Below are positions 9,156 to 18,626 of a stretch of DNA of 32,241 nucleotides, piece after piece (within the stretch, counting starts at the first letter, position 1; every line of letters starts with the position of its first letter). Position numbers and translations under genes: made by a program. The notes under the pieces are model-generated. The model was not told the origin of the DNA. It saw only the letters and a list, made by a program, of their open reading frames with translations, and searched no databases. Origin of the DNA: an uncultured Myxococcales bacterium (GTDB taxonomy: Bacteria; Myxococcota_A; Polyangia; Nannocystales; Nannocystaceae); the NCBI GenBank assembly GCA_902826865.1, contig CADEGN010000067.1:1-32241 (forward strand), written 5' to 3'.

Positions 9156-9470
9156 ATGAAGTACGTCGCCAAGCATGGTCTCGCGGATCGTTCGCGTGCC
9201 CGCATCGTGGTCGAGAAGGCCTACGAGGCCTATCGGGTGAGACTCGCGGATCACAACCCGTCGCTCACCTGGACAAGTGACACCCACGCGAAGCTCGGCT
9301 TTACCGTGCTTGCCAAGTCGCTGTCGGTCGAGATCCGTCTCACCGACGAAGAGGTCCGCGTTGAAGGCGACATGCCGCTCCTCTTCCGCCCTTTTCAAGG
9401 CAAGATCCAATCGGTCCTTGGCGGCGAGATCGAGAAGTGGATCGCCAAGGCCAAGGCCGGCGACGTCTAG
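9156..9470 (+). CDS. Polyhydroxyalkanoic acid system-like protein (PF09650-like)
   Basis: 104 residues from the ATG at 9156; the longer in-frame extension to 9057 is Trp/Gly-rich and unlikely. The sequence has the pattern of small PHA-system (PHA_gran_rgn) proteins: an N-terminal helix with Ala/Arg (ADRSRARIVVEKAY), a central beta-rich part in which the chain repeatedly alternates charged and hydrophobic residues (LSVEIRLTDEEVRVEGDMP), and a C-terminal helix ending in Lys/Ala. Family members are linked to polyhydroxyalkanoate granules, but no PHA synthase or phasin is in this window, so the functional link is weak. There is no clear Shine-Dalgarno. Confidence 0.55.
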   Translation: MKYVAKHGLADRSRARIVVEKAYEAYRVRLADHNPSLTWTSDTHAKLGFTVLAKSLSVEIRLTDEEVRVEGDMPLLFRPFQGKIQSVLGGEIEKWIAKAKAGDV

Positions 9471-9474
9471 CGCT

Positions 9475-10250
9475 AGAGCGGCTCCGTCGTCTGACGCTGG
9501 TACCGTACCTTCGCTCGCACCTCGGCTGGCGCTGTCATCAGAGCCCGCTGCGTCACCCGTCGGCTCCCCGGTTTCCGCGTCGCCCTGGGTTTCGCGGCCA
9601 CCCGACCCGGCCGTATTGTCGCCCGAGCTGTCGTCCCATCCGGGTCTGCGAACTCGATCGCTCCGATGTCGTAGGCAGCTCCTTGAGGTCGCGGCGTACC
9701 TGAGAGACGAGCACCTCCGCAACCGCAGTACCGCGGTCAATGACCGGACTCGTACGCATCAGGTGGAAATCCGGCATCTCAGCCGGCGCAGCGACGAATA
9801 GCGGATCACCAGCATTCTCGACGTTGCCGGAGTGGCTGTAGTCGACACCCTCCACCGAAGTGGCATCGAGAAACGCGGTTCCCCCGCGGCCGGAGGCAAA
9901 AGAGAAGTTGTTCCGGATGACGCTGCCGGTGCCCGTGCTCGCGACGAAGTCAATCCCCTGCACGTGGCCCGGGCCAAGGAGCTGCGCGTTCTCGTAGACG
10001 ATGTTGTTCTCGACTCGGAGGTTGCGCATAGACGACCCCAACACAACGATCGCGCTCCGGCTCTGTTGATCATGCTCACGGCATGGGCAACCGTTCGCCA
10101 CGGCGCGTCTTCGCTGCCGATGTTCCCGTCCCGGCCATCCATCGCAACGAAGTAGTCGGCAGCCGAAACGGTGATGCTGAGTGACACGGTCGCGGCCAAC
10201 GCCAATGCCGGCGCGCCTCGCGTGATCGCTCCTCGTCGTTCCCGGTGCAC
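9475..10250 (-). pseudogene. Decayed secreted parallel beta-helix (pectate-lyase-like) protein with lost C-terminal anchor
   Basis: Four pieces in shifting frames reconstruct one protein. (1) From the GTG at 10250: a signal peptide (ALALAATVSLSITVSAA), then DYFVAMDGRDGNIGSEDAPWRT, the usual start of right-handed beta-helix/DUF1565-type proteins, ending at about 10056. (2) In another frame, about 10050-9708: beta-helix rungs (NLRVENNIVYENA) and the closing motif DPLFVAAPAEMPDFHLMRTSPVIDRGTA. (3) In a third frame, 9687-9634: PQGAAYDIGAIEF, the family's standard end motif. (4) In the remaining frame, about 9637-9475: a Gly/Ser/Asp/Thr-rich linker (DDSSGDNTAGSGG) like those before MYXO-CTERM anchors, which is itself missing. 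Most of the beta-helix between (1) and (2) is deleted. No single ORF can make the protein. Confidence 0.8.
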
Positions 10251-10399
10251 GATTCCCAGGTCGTCGTTCGCCCAGACTCGTCCCCTGCGTTCTGTTCGGG
10301 CGCAGTTTCGGCTGCGAACAAGCGGGCCCAGGGCGGTGGTGTTCTCGCGCGTTCACCACCGGCTGCTGGTCCCCTGACTAGGGCGTCGAGATCACGGGC

Positions 10400-11887
10400 T
10401 CAAGGCACGTGCCTTGGAAGTGTGACCACCATCTCGGTGCCGTCGGAGCTGCGGACCTCGATGGTGCCGCCATGCCGCTGGACTAGGCTGTGAACGATCG
10501 CGAGCCCAAGCCCGGTCCCGCTCTCTTTGGTCGTGAAGAAAGGCTCGAAGATGCGCTGGGCGTGCGCCGGGCCGATGCCGGACCCGTGGTCGCGGATCGT
10601 GATCCGCGCGCCGGCTCCGTCCCGTTCGATCGTTACGTCGACGTGGCCTCCGCTCGCGCTGGCCTCGACCGCGTTGCGGACCAGGTTGAGAACGATCTGC
10701 TTGATCCGCTCGGGATCGTGTTGCACGACGACAGGGGTATCCGGCGAGTTCGCGATGAGCTCGACACCACGTTGGAGCGCCAGCGGGCGCTCTAGCTCGA
10801 CGACCTGGTCGACGGCCACGCGTAGGTCACGGTCGGCGGCAAGGAGTGCAGCCGGTCGCGCGAATAGGAGAAAGTCGGTGACAAGCCGCGAAAGGCGGGC
10901 AAGCTCGGCGCTTACCAAGGCGAGCGGGGAGCGGATGCGCTCGTCATCGCTTAGTTTCTCGATCCGTCGTTGTAGCAGCTGTAGCTGCAGGCTCGCGGCG
11001 TTGAGTGGGTTGCGGATCTCGTGTGCCAGTCCGGCGGAGACCGATCCGACCGCCGCGAGCTTCTCGGCCAGGCGGGTGCGCTGCTCGAGTGCACGAGTCT
11101 CGGTCATGTCGAGGCCCGATGCGTACACGCGGTAGCCGTGCTCGGTAGGCAGTCCTGACAACCGCCAGCGGATGATCCGTTCCTCGATGCCGGTCGGGGA
11201 ATTGCGCTGCAGCCGCCCCTCGAACGAGACTCCGCTTGTCCCGTGCCGGACCGATTCCACCGCGCGGCGCATATGCTCCTGCTCGCCGGCGACGACGAAT
11301 CGCTCGATAAACGGCATGCCCACAAGCGTGTGGGCCTCGACTCCGGTTGCGTGGGTCACCGCAGGGTTGGCCTGAACGACGTGTCCGCCCTCGTCCAGCA
11401 CGAGGAGCAGGGCCTCGACCGCGTCGACCATGGTGCGCAGCGCAGCCTCACTGCGTTCGAGCGCCGCTTGCAGCGAGACCGCGCGCCGGGCCAGGCGGAC
11501 CTGCTCGTACGCGCGCTCGGCGGTGGTGAGCAGGTCTGGAGTGTCGAACGGCTTGAGCACATAGGCGTATGCACCGCTTCGCACCGCGACGATTGCGTCG
11601 TCGATCGAGGCGTGGCCCGTGATGAGCACAACCGCGGCCAGCGGGTCGATCGCCTTCAACCTCGGCAGTAGAGATATGCCGGTGCCATCGGGAAGCCGGA
11701 TGTCGACGAGCGCGACATCGAATCCTCGTTGTGCGGCTGCCACCCCGTCTGCGAGGCTAGGTGCCCACGCGACGGTGGCGTGATCGTGCTCGAGGATCTC
11801 GCGGAGATTCTCGGCGAGATCGCGCTGATCGTCGATGATGATGAATCGTGCGCCGGCGAGCGGCGGAGCAGAGGGAAACTCAGCCAT
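10400..11887 (-). CDS. Hybrid sensor histidine kinase, REC-PAS-HisKA-HATPase
   Basis: 495 residues from the ATG at 11887, which overlaps the stop of the upstream receiver gene by 8 nt. Residues 13-130 are a complete receiver: acidic pair Asp19/Asp20, phosphoacceptor Asp62 in LVDIRLPDG, Thr in LITGHA, Lys in VLKPF. Residues about 150-265 form a PAS domain. The DHp helix carries His289 in AHEIRNPLNA. The catalytic domain shows the N box (LNLVRNAVEA), G1 (DHGSGIG) and G2 (GTGLGLAIV) boxes. With a receiver at its N-terminus and no transmembrane segment, it looks like a cytoplasmic relay kinase able to receive phosphate from the globin kinase two genes upstream and to phosphorylate a partner such as the divergent NtrC-type regulator. 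That direction of flow is inferred. It is the last gene of the three-gene minus-strand operon. Confidence 0.93.
   Translation of the reverse strand: MAEFPSAPPLAGARFIIIDDQRDLAENLREILEHDHATVAWAPSLADGVAAAQRGFDVALVDIRLPDGTGISLLPRLKAIDPLAAVVLITGHASIDDAIVAVRSGAYAYVLKPFDTPDLLTTAERAYEQVRLARRAVSLQAALERSEAALRTMVDAVEALLLVLDEGGHVVQANPAVTHATGVEAHTLVGMPFIERFVVAGEQEHMRRAVESVRHGTSGVSFEGRLQRNSPTGIEERIIRWRLSGLPTEHGYRVYASGLDMTETRALEQRTRLAEKLAAVGSVSAGLAHEIRNPLNAASLQLQLLQRRIEKLSDDERIRSPLALVSAELARLSRLVTDFLLFARPAALLAADRDLRVAVDQVVELERPLALQRGVELIANSPDTPVVVQHDPERIKQIVLNLVRNAVEASASGGHVDVTIERDGAGARITIRDHGSGIGPAHAQRIFEPFFTTKESGTGLGLAIVHSLVQRHGGTIEVRSSDGTEMVVTLPRHVP
10401..10416. repeat. Perfect 16-bp palindrome over the kinase stop codon
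   Basis: CAAGGCACGTGCCTTG is a perfect palindrome that includes the last codons and the stop of the REC-PAS kinase gene. It could fold into a stem at the end of the minus-strand operon transcript, but no T-run follows it, so a terminator role is uncertain. Confidence 0.6.
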
Positions 11888-12254
11888 CGCCGTGTGAAAT
11901 CCGCTGCTTCACCAGTGCGACGAGTACGGACGTATCGACGGGCTTGGTGAACACGTCCGCGACTCCCACCGCCCGGGCCGCCTCGAGCTGAGGATCACAT
12001 GCAAACGCCGTGATCATGACGACAGGCGTTGGCGGCGTCCGTCGACGCGCAGCAGCGGCGACCGCCAGCCCATCGGTGCCGTGCATCCGTAGATCCGTGA
12101 TGATCAGCCCGTACTCCTTTTGCTCGATCCGCCGAATCGCACCGGATCCGGTGGCCTCGATCTCGCAAGGGTAGCCCTCGTCCGCCAACACTTCGCCGAG
12201 GTTCTCGGCGAGCTCGACGTTGTCGTCTACGATGAGTACGCTGGTCGGAGTCAT
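11880..12254 (-). CDS. Single-domain response regulator (CheY-like receiver)
   Basis: 124 residues from the ATG at 12254; the start overlaps the stop of the globin kinase gene as ATGA, so translation is coupled. A complete stand-alone receiver: Asp10/Asp11 in LIVDDN, phosphoacceptor Asp54 in IITDLRMHG, Thr in MITAF, Lys in FTKPV. There is no output domain. In the characterised Anaeromyxobacter pair a globin-coupled kinase (AfGcHK) likewise works with an adjacent receiver protein. The likely role is to carry phosphate from the globin kinase towards the REC-PAS kinase or the sigma-54 activator. A longer in-frame start upstream would only read through the kinase gene. Confidence 0.92.
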   Translation of the reverse strand: MTPTSVLIVDDNVELAENLGEVLADEGYPCEIEATGSGAIRRIEQKEYGLIITDLRMHGTDGLAVAAAARRRTPPTPVVMITAFACDPQLEAARAVGVADVFTKPVDTSVLVALVKQRISHGDG

Positions 12255-13432
12255 GACGACGTTGCAGGGCCTCGGGCGGCCTGGGCAGCGGGATCGGAGG
12301 GTAGCAGGACCGTGACGATCGCTCCGCCCTCCGGCCGGTTCTGGGCCTGTGCGGCTCCGCAATGGCGTTCGGCGACGTTGCGCACGAGTGCGAGGCCGAG
12401 ACCGATGCCGCTCGCGCGTGAGGTCACCAGCGGTTCGAACACGCGGGGGAGCAGCTCAGGCTCAAAGCCCGGACCGTCGTCGGCCACCGTGATCGCGTAG
12501 CGTTCGCTGTCATACGGGTGGATACGCACACTGATGTGGCCGTGTGCCCGGTTTTGAAGCGCCTCGATCGAGTTGGTCACCAGGTTTATCACGACCTGTT
12601 CGAGCAACGTCGCGTCACCGCGCATGACCACGCCTTTTGCCGCGTCCGTGTCGACACGCACGCCGTCGGGGACGGGTACGCTCCCCATCGCGGAGCGCAG
12701 CATCTCATTCGCGTCGACTTCGACGAAGTTCGGGGCGCGCGAACCTGCGAGCTCGAGCAGAGCCGTGACGATGCGATTGCACCGGTGCACCTGATTGTTG
12801 ATCTTGTCGAGGTGGCGTCGACCCCGATCATCTTCGACCTGGCGTCGCAGCAGAAATACAGAGGACTCGATCACGCCGAGGGGGTTGCGAAGATCATGGC
12901 CAATGCCGGCGGCGATCATTCCGATCGTCACAAGGCGTTCCCCCCGGCGGAGTCGCTCCTCAGAGTCGATTCGGTAGGTCTGAAGCATGATCGCGAGTTC
13001 GATGTCGAACAGGCGGTGGAGGGCCTGCATCGCTCGGGCTTGGGCCACGGGATCCTGCGCCAACACCTTGCTGATCACGCGCTCGTAGTCTTGCCGCATC
13101 ACGCCGATGGCGGTCACCATGTAGTGCTGCGGAAGGCCGATGGTCACGTGCCGGCGACCAATCCGGGCGCGGCGCTCGTAGAAGGCCTGATCATGGGGCC
13201 CGCGCAGGCCCGACTCCATCCACTCAACGAGGGTCCGCTTGAGTCGTTCGACCTGCTCTTCGCCGCCGGTGATCGACGCGTGCGCGCCCGGGTGCGCGAG
13301 GATTCGGGCGTAGAAGTGCTCCGAGATGTCGGGGAAGTGCGCCGTCATCATCGGTAGCAGCGAGGCAAGCACTGCGGAGTCGTGGTCGTCGAAACCGAGG
13401 TAGGCTTTAATATCGGGAAGAAACGTCGGCAC
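12251..13432 (-). CDS. Globin-coupled sensor histidine kinase
   Basis: 393 residues from the GTG at 13432, just before the globin; a GTG at 13534 is the only other start but would overlap the divergent usp start. Residues about 5-125 are a protoglobin domain: distal-pocket Tyr41 (SEHFYARIL) and proximal haem His95 (RIGRRHVTIGL) are 54 residues apart, the same spacing as Tyr45 and His99 of AfGcHK. A linker helix follows, then the DHp with His179 in GIGHDLRNPLG and a catalytic domain with N (INLVTNSIEA), G1 (DDGPGF) and G2 (GIGLGLALV) boxes. No membrane helix, so it is cytoplasmic. It should bind haem and change autophosphorylation with O2, NO or CO. The first gene of the operon with the two following regulators; the DNA between it and usp holds the shared control region. 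Confidence 0.92.
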   Translation of the reverse strand: MPTFLPDIKAYLGFDDHDSAVLASLLPMMTAHFPDISEHFYARILAHPGAHASITGGEEQVERLKRTLVEWMESGLRGPHDQAFYERRARIGRRHVTIGLPQHYMVTAIGVMRQDYERVISKVLAQDPVAQARAMQALHRLFDIELAIMLQTYRIDSEERLRRGERLVTIGMIAAGIGHDLRNPLGVIESSVFLLRRQVEDDRGRRHLDKINNQVHRCNRIVTALLELAGSRAPNFVEVDANEMLRSAMGSVPVPDGVRVDTDAAKGVVMRGDATLLEQVVINLVTNSIEALQNRAHGHISVRIHPYDSERYAITVADDGPGFEPELLPRVFEPLVTSRASGIGLGLALVRNVAERHCGAAQAQNRPEGGAIVTVLLPSDPAAQAARGPATSS

Positions 13433-13438
13433 GGGTAC

Positions 13439-13453
13439 GGGATCAGTCTTGCA
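13439..13453 (+). promoter_or_regulatory. Candidate sigma-54 promoter for usp
   Basis: GG at 13439-13440 and GC at 13451-13452 give the exact -24/-12 spacing, with a full TTGCA at the -12 element. Transcription would start near 13464, about 60 nt before the usp start. It shares GG-R-ATCA-N3-TTGC with the candidate before hsp20. The -24 element departs from the full TGGCACG consensus. Confidence 0.55.
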
Positions 13454-13523
13454 GCGGAGGTAGTGTCGCTGCGCCGCAGCGTTTGCGTTGTCGATTGCGC
13501 GGAGCGAGGATAATGTGGTTGCG

Positions 13524-13952
13524 ATGTACCGCACAGTCGTCGTTGGTCTCGATGGTTCGCCCCGTGAGTCACATGTCTTTCAGGTCGCCGTCGAGCTCGC
13601 GAAGCTACACGGGGCCCGTCTGCACCTATGCCGGGCCGTTTCAATCCCGTTGGGGTTGCCGGACGCCGTGTGGAGCGTTTCAACAGCGCAGCTCGACGCG
13701 GCGTTGCTCGCGGAGGCCGAAAAGGCACTGAAGGAGCGCGCTGATACGGCGCGCGAGCTGGTCGCGTCCACCAGGGCTCTGATCGGCCAGCCGGCGGACG
13801 TCGTCGACGATGTGGCGCGTGAGACCAAGGCCGATCTCATCATCATCGGCGCCCACGGTTACGGCGCTGTGGAGCGACTGCTGGGCACGACCGCCAGCAA
13901 GATCGTGCACCGAGCGAAGTGCTCGGTCCTGGTGGTGCGGAACCCGCAATAG
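13524..13952 (+). CDS. Universal stress protein, UspA family
   Basis: 142 residues from the ATG at 13524; a GTG at 13515, with AGGA at 13506-13509, is a reasonable alternative start. One Usp domain: N-terminal strand YRTVVVGLDGS with the nucleotide-binding Asp, and the C-terminal ATP-binding motif G-x2-G-x9-G-[ST] seen in GAHGYGAVERLLGTTASKIV, followed by the final strand CSVLVV. Presence of the full motif suggests an ATP-binding type. It is divergent from the globin-kinase operon and lies 79 nt upstream of the NtrC-type gene. Usp proteins of this kind are part of oxygen-limitation and dormancy responses in other bacteria; the role here is inferred from neighbours. Confidence 0.93.
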   Translation: MYRTVVVGLDGSPRESHVFQVAVELAKLHGARLHLCRAVSIPLGLPDAVWSVSTAQLDAALLAEAEKALKERADTARELVASTRALIGQPADVVDDVARETKADLIIIGAHGYGAVERLLGTTASKIVHRAKCSVLVVRNPQ

Positions 13953-13987
13953 TTGCGGTCATGGCCTGGCGCCGCAATATTTGCCGG
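13944..13987. promoter_or_regulatory. Two tandem GCAA-TAN-TTGC inverted repeats upstream of the sigma-54 activator
   Basis: CCGCAATAGTTGCGG (13944-13958) is a perfect 6-3-6 inverted repeat whose spacer is the usp stop codon. CCGCAATATTTGCCGG (13972-13987) repeats it 28 nt downstream with the same GCAA-TAN-TTGC core. Paired dyads of this kind are typical of regulator binding sites; they may be operators or enhancer sites for the gene at 14032. The binding protein is not known. Confidence 0.5.
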
Positions 13988-13998
13988 AAGAGGGCGTT

Positions 13999-14013
13999 GC
14001 CGCGCTTCGCGGC
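13999..14013 (+). other. Leader hairpin before the sigma-54 activator gene
   Basis: GCCGCG-CTT-CGCGGC is a perfect 6-bp stem with a 3-nt loop, ending 18 nt before the ATG at 14032. There is no T-run. It could reduce expression of the downstream genes relative to usp or stabilise a processed mRNA; function not shown. Confidence 0.4.
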
Positions 14014-14031
14014 CGTGCAACAATACGCGGC

Positions 14032-15464
<1,433 letters not shown>

Positions 15465-15465
<1 letters not shown>

Positions 15466-17900
15466 TGGAAGCAGCCACGATCCCCGCGCCATCAGGTGAC
15501 GACGCGCGAGAGGTCGGCGGACTGAGCGAGGCCGAGGCCGCGCGCCGACTCGCGCATCACGGCCCTAACGAGATCGCCCGGCGGGCCCCGACGCCGGCCT
15601 ATCGGCGCGTGCTTGCCCAGCTGCAAAGCCCGCTGGTGGTTATCTTGTTGGGCGCCGCGCTGCTCTCGGTGTTCGTCGGCGCAGCCGCAGACGCAGTCGT
15701 GATCGCGGTGATCGTGGCGATCAACGCGATGATCGGCTACTTCCAGGAGGCCCGAGCCGAGCAAGCGTTGTTCGCCTTGCGTTCGCTGACAGCCGCCCGC
15801 GCGGTGGTCTTGCGCGAGGGCGTGCCTCGCATGCTGCCGGCACGAGAGGTTGTTCCCGGCGATCTCCTTGTGCTCGCGCCCGGCGACGTCGTGGCCGCCG
15901 ACGCGGAGCTGGTGGAATCCGCACTGCTGACCACCGTCGAGGCCGCGCTTACCGGCGAAAGCATGCCGGTGGAGAAACGCGTTGGCGGGGAGGATGAGGG
16001 GCGTCCGATCGCGGAGCGCCATGGCACCGTGTTCATGGGAACGACGGTGGCCACCGGCAGCGCTCAGGCGCGCGCAGTCGCCACCGGCATGAGCACAGAG
16101 CTCGGTCGCATCGCCCATCTGCTCGCGATGGCGGAGGACGATCAGACCCCGCTCCAGCGCCGCCTGGCCGCCCTTGGAACCGTGCTCCTCGTCACAACCG
16201 TTGCCCTGGTGGGGGTGGTCGCGTTGCTCGGGTGGCTGCGCGGGCTGGCTTGGTACGAGATCTTGATGACTTCCGTGTCGCTGGCCGTGTCGGCGGTTCC
16301 CGAGGGACTACCCGCGGTGGTGACGGTGGCCATGGCAATCGGTGTGCGGCGTTTGTCGGTTCACGACGTGCTCGTGCGCCGCTTGTCAGCGGTCGAAGCC
16401 CTCGGCTGTGCGACCGTCATCTGTACGGACAAGACTGGGACACTCACGACCGGAGTGATGACCCTGCGCGAGTGCGCGAGCGCGGAGCCCACCGCACTGT
16501 TGCGTGCGGCGGCGGCCTGTTGCGATGCTGAGCTCGGAATCAAGGGCGGTGCCGGCGTCGGGGATCCCACCGAGCTTGCGATTCTCCATGCCGCGCGCGA
16601 GTCGGGGATCGAGCGAAGCGAGATCGAGCGCGAAGACCCCCGCGTTCGTACCGTCCCATTTGATACCGATCGCCGGATGATGTTGGTGTGGCGTCGTAGC
16701 GGTCGCGTGTTTGTGAAGGGTGCATTCGAGAGCGTCGCGGCGGCCTGCCGCGATCTGCCCGAGGATGCGCATGCGAGCGCCGAGGCGCTGGCGCGTCGTG
16801 GTTTGCGGGTTCTCGCCGTCGCGCTCGGCGAGGACGGGGATGAGCGCCAGCTGACGTTTCTGGGCCTGCTTGGCCTGGCGGATGCGCCGCGTGCCGAGGC
16901 CCTCGCGGCCGTCGCGGCCGCTCAGGCCGCGGGTGTGCGGGTCGTCATGATCACGGGAGACCACGCGCTCACGGCCACGGCGATTGCCGCGGAGCTTGGC
17001 ATCGTCGGCCCCGGGCGGCCCCCCGAGCTGTCGGTGTTCGCGCGCAAGACGGCCGCGGACAAGACCCAAATCGTCGGTGATCTCCGCGCCCGCGGGGAGA
17101 TCGTGGCGATGACGGGTGACGGTGTGAACGATGCTCCGTCGATCCGCGAGGCCGACGTCGGGATCGCGATGGGCCGAGATGCAACCGAAGTGACGCGTGA
17201 GGCCGCCGACATGATCCTCACGAACGATGATCTGGGCGGCGTCGTGCGGGCGATCCGCGAGGGCCGAATCGTCTTCGACAACATCCGCAAGACCACGGTC
17301 TACCTGCTGTCCGGCAACGCCGCCGGATTGATCGTGATGTTGTTTGCCGCCGCGGTGGGGTGGCCCCTACCGCTTTTGCCGCTGCACCTGCTGTGGCTCA
17401 ATGTGATGTGTGAACCCCTGCCGGGGCTCGCGCTTGCCGCGGATCCCCCGGACGAGGACGTCATGCGGCGGCCGCCACGACCACCCCGTTCCCCGCTCAT
17501 CGACGGAGCGAGCATTCGCCACATCATGTGGGTGGCGACGCTGCACGCGGTCGTCTGCTTGGCCGCTTTTGCGTGGGGGCTCGAGCACCACGACGTGGCC
17601 ACGGCCCGCACGCTCGCATTCGCGACCCTCGTTTTCGGCGTACTGCTGCGCGCGTTCGCAGCACGTAGCCCCGACAAGGTGCTGTGGGCGGTCGGTTGGA
17701 GTCGCAACCGGTCGCTCGTCGCGGTGGTCGGGGTATCCGTGGCGCTGCAGCTTCTCCTGCACGCAGTACCGCTGTTTCGCGAATGGTTCGACCTGGCACC
17801 GCTTTCGGCTGAGCAGCTCGCCCTTGTGTTCGCGGCCGGGTTCCTGCCGGTAACGACGGTTGAGCTGACGAAGATCGCTCGACGGCGGATCGTGCGCTAA
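15465..17900 (+). CDS. P2-type cation-transporting ATPase (Ca2+/Mn2+-like, single-site)
   Basis: 811 residues; the start overlaps the sigma-54 activator stop by 1 nt. P-type landmarks: actuator TGES (163-166), phosphorylated Asp322 in DKTGTLTTG, hinge GDGVNDAP (about 551-558), and about ten TM helices. The M4 motif PEGLP (Glu280) marks the Ca2+ pump subgroup. An ungapped match to the M5-M6 region of SERCA shows the site II Asn (Asn646) and an acidic residue (Glu650, in place of Asp800), but Gly621 replaces the site I Glu771 and Cys649 replaces Thr799. This pattern resembles PMR1/SPCA pumps, which carry one ion per cycle and also accept Mn2+. CtpF of the mycobacterial DosR regulon is a pump of the same broad family. 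Ion specificity is not proven. Confidence 0.9.
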
Positions 17901-17968
17901 TCCGGCCACGATGCGCGGAGGTTTTGCGCGTCGCAACGCGGGGGACGGTGGTTGCGTGCCCGGGGCAG

Positions 17969-17983
17969 GGAATCACATTTGCC
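17969..17983 (+). promoter_or_regulatory. Candidate sigma-54 promoter for hsp20
   Basis: GG at 17969-17970 and TTTGC ending at 17982 keep the -24/-12 spacing. The predicted start near 17993 leaves a leader of about 32 nt that contains the Shine-Dalgarno at 18007-18016. A 5-3-5 inverted repeat TTGCG-CGT-CGCAA (17924-17936) lies about 60 nt upstream of the start and could be an activator site. Confidence 0.5.
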
Positions 17984-18024
17984 GCACCCCGATGAACACG
18001 AGGGGGGAGAGGAAGGAACGAACC

Positions 18025-18459
18025 ATGTCACTCGTACCGTGGCGCAAGCACGCGCCGACAGCGTTTCAGACCGAGATCAACCGGTTGTTCGACGACTTCT
18101 TCGGTACTCCGATGGCCGCGCCATTCGCAGGCGGAAGTTGGGCGCCGGCCGTCTCGATCACCGATAGCCCCGAGGCGTACACCGTGCGCGCCGAGCTTCC
18201 TGGTCTTGAGGCGGGGGATGTCGACATCGACCTCACGCACAATGTCGTGACGCTTCGCGGCGAGCGCAAAGAGGAGAAGCGAGATGAAAAGGAACGCATG
18301 CTCAAGCACGAGTTCAGCTACGGCTCGTTCATGAGACAATTCTCGCTGCCCACCGATGTCGATCCCGAGCGCGCCGACGCGAAAATGGACAAGGGCATTC
18401 TCACGCTCAAGCTGCCCAAGAGCAGCGCGACCAAGGGGCGCACGATCAAGCCCAAGTGA
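18025..18459 (+). CDS. Small heat shock protein, Hsp20/alpha-crystallin family
   Basis: 144 residues. The ATG at 18025 is preceded by a strong purine-rich ribosome binding site (GAGAGGAAGG at 18007-18016); the longer frame upstream is ignored. A short N-terminal arm (VPWRKHAPTAFQTEINRLFDDFF) is typical of bacterial Hsp20. The alpha-crystallin domain spans about residues 40-135, with the signature strand PAVSITDSPEAYTVRAELPG and the A-x3-n-G-[IV]-L motif (ADAKMDKGILTLKLPK). An ATP-independent holdase that protects proteins during stress. It has its own candidate promoter in the 124-nt gap after the ATPase gene, but read-through from the ATPase is possible. Confidence 0.95.
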   Translation: MSLVPWRKHAPTAFQTEINRLFDDFFGTPMAAPFAGGSWAPAVSITDSPEAYTVRAELPGLEAGDVDIDLTHNVVTLRGERKEEKRDEKERMLKHEFSYGSFMRQFSLPTDVDPERADAKMDKGILTLKLPKSSATKGRTIKPK

Positions 18460-18497
18460 GTCCACGCGTTGGCGTCCCCGCGCCACACGAGGCCTGC

Positions 18498-18524
18498 CGC
18501 CCGCCTGGTGCGGCGCGGCGGGCG
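18498..18524 (+). terminator. GC-rich hairpin after hsp20
   Basis: CGCCCGCC, an 11-nt loop, then GGCGGGCG: an 8-bp stem 39 nt after the hsp20 stop. No T-run follows, so it is an imperfect terminator candidate. Confidence 0.4.
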
Positions 18525-18626
18525 AGAGCAACGTTTCGACCCGGTGCGGCGGTGAACCGGCCCCCGCGCCGGGCCCACGGCCGCACGGTTGATTCCTTCG
18601 GGCACGAGGCATACCGTCGCCGTCGC

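Noticed and set aside
13971..13985. Possible third sigma-54 promoter (ATTTGCC) before the NtrC-type gene
   Set aside because: The required GG at the -24 position is GC, so spacing and sequence do not fit.
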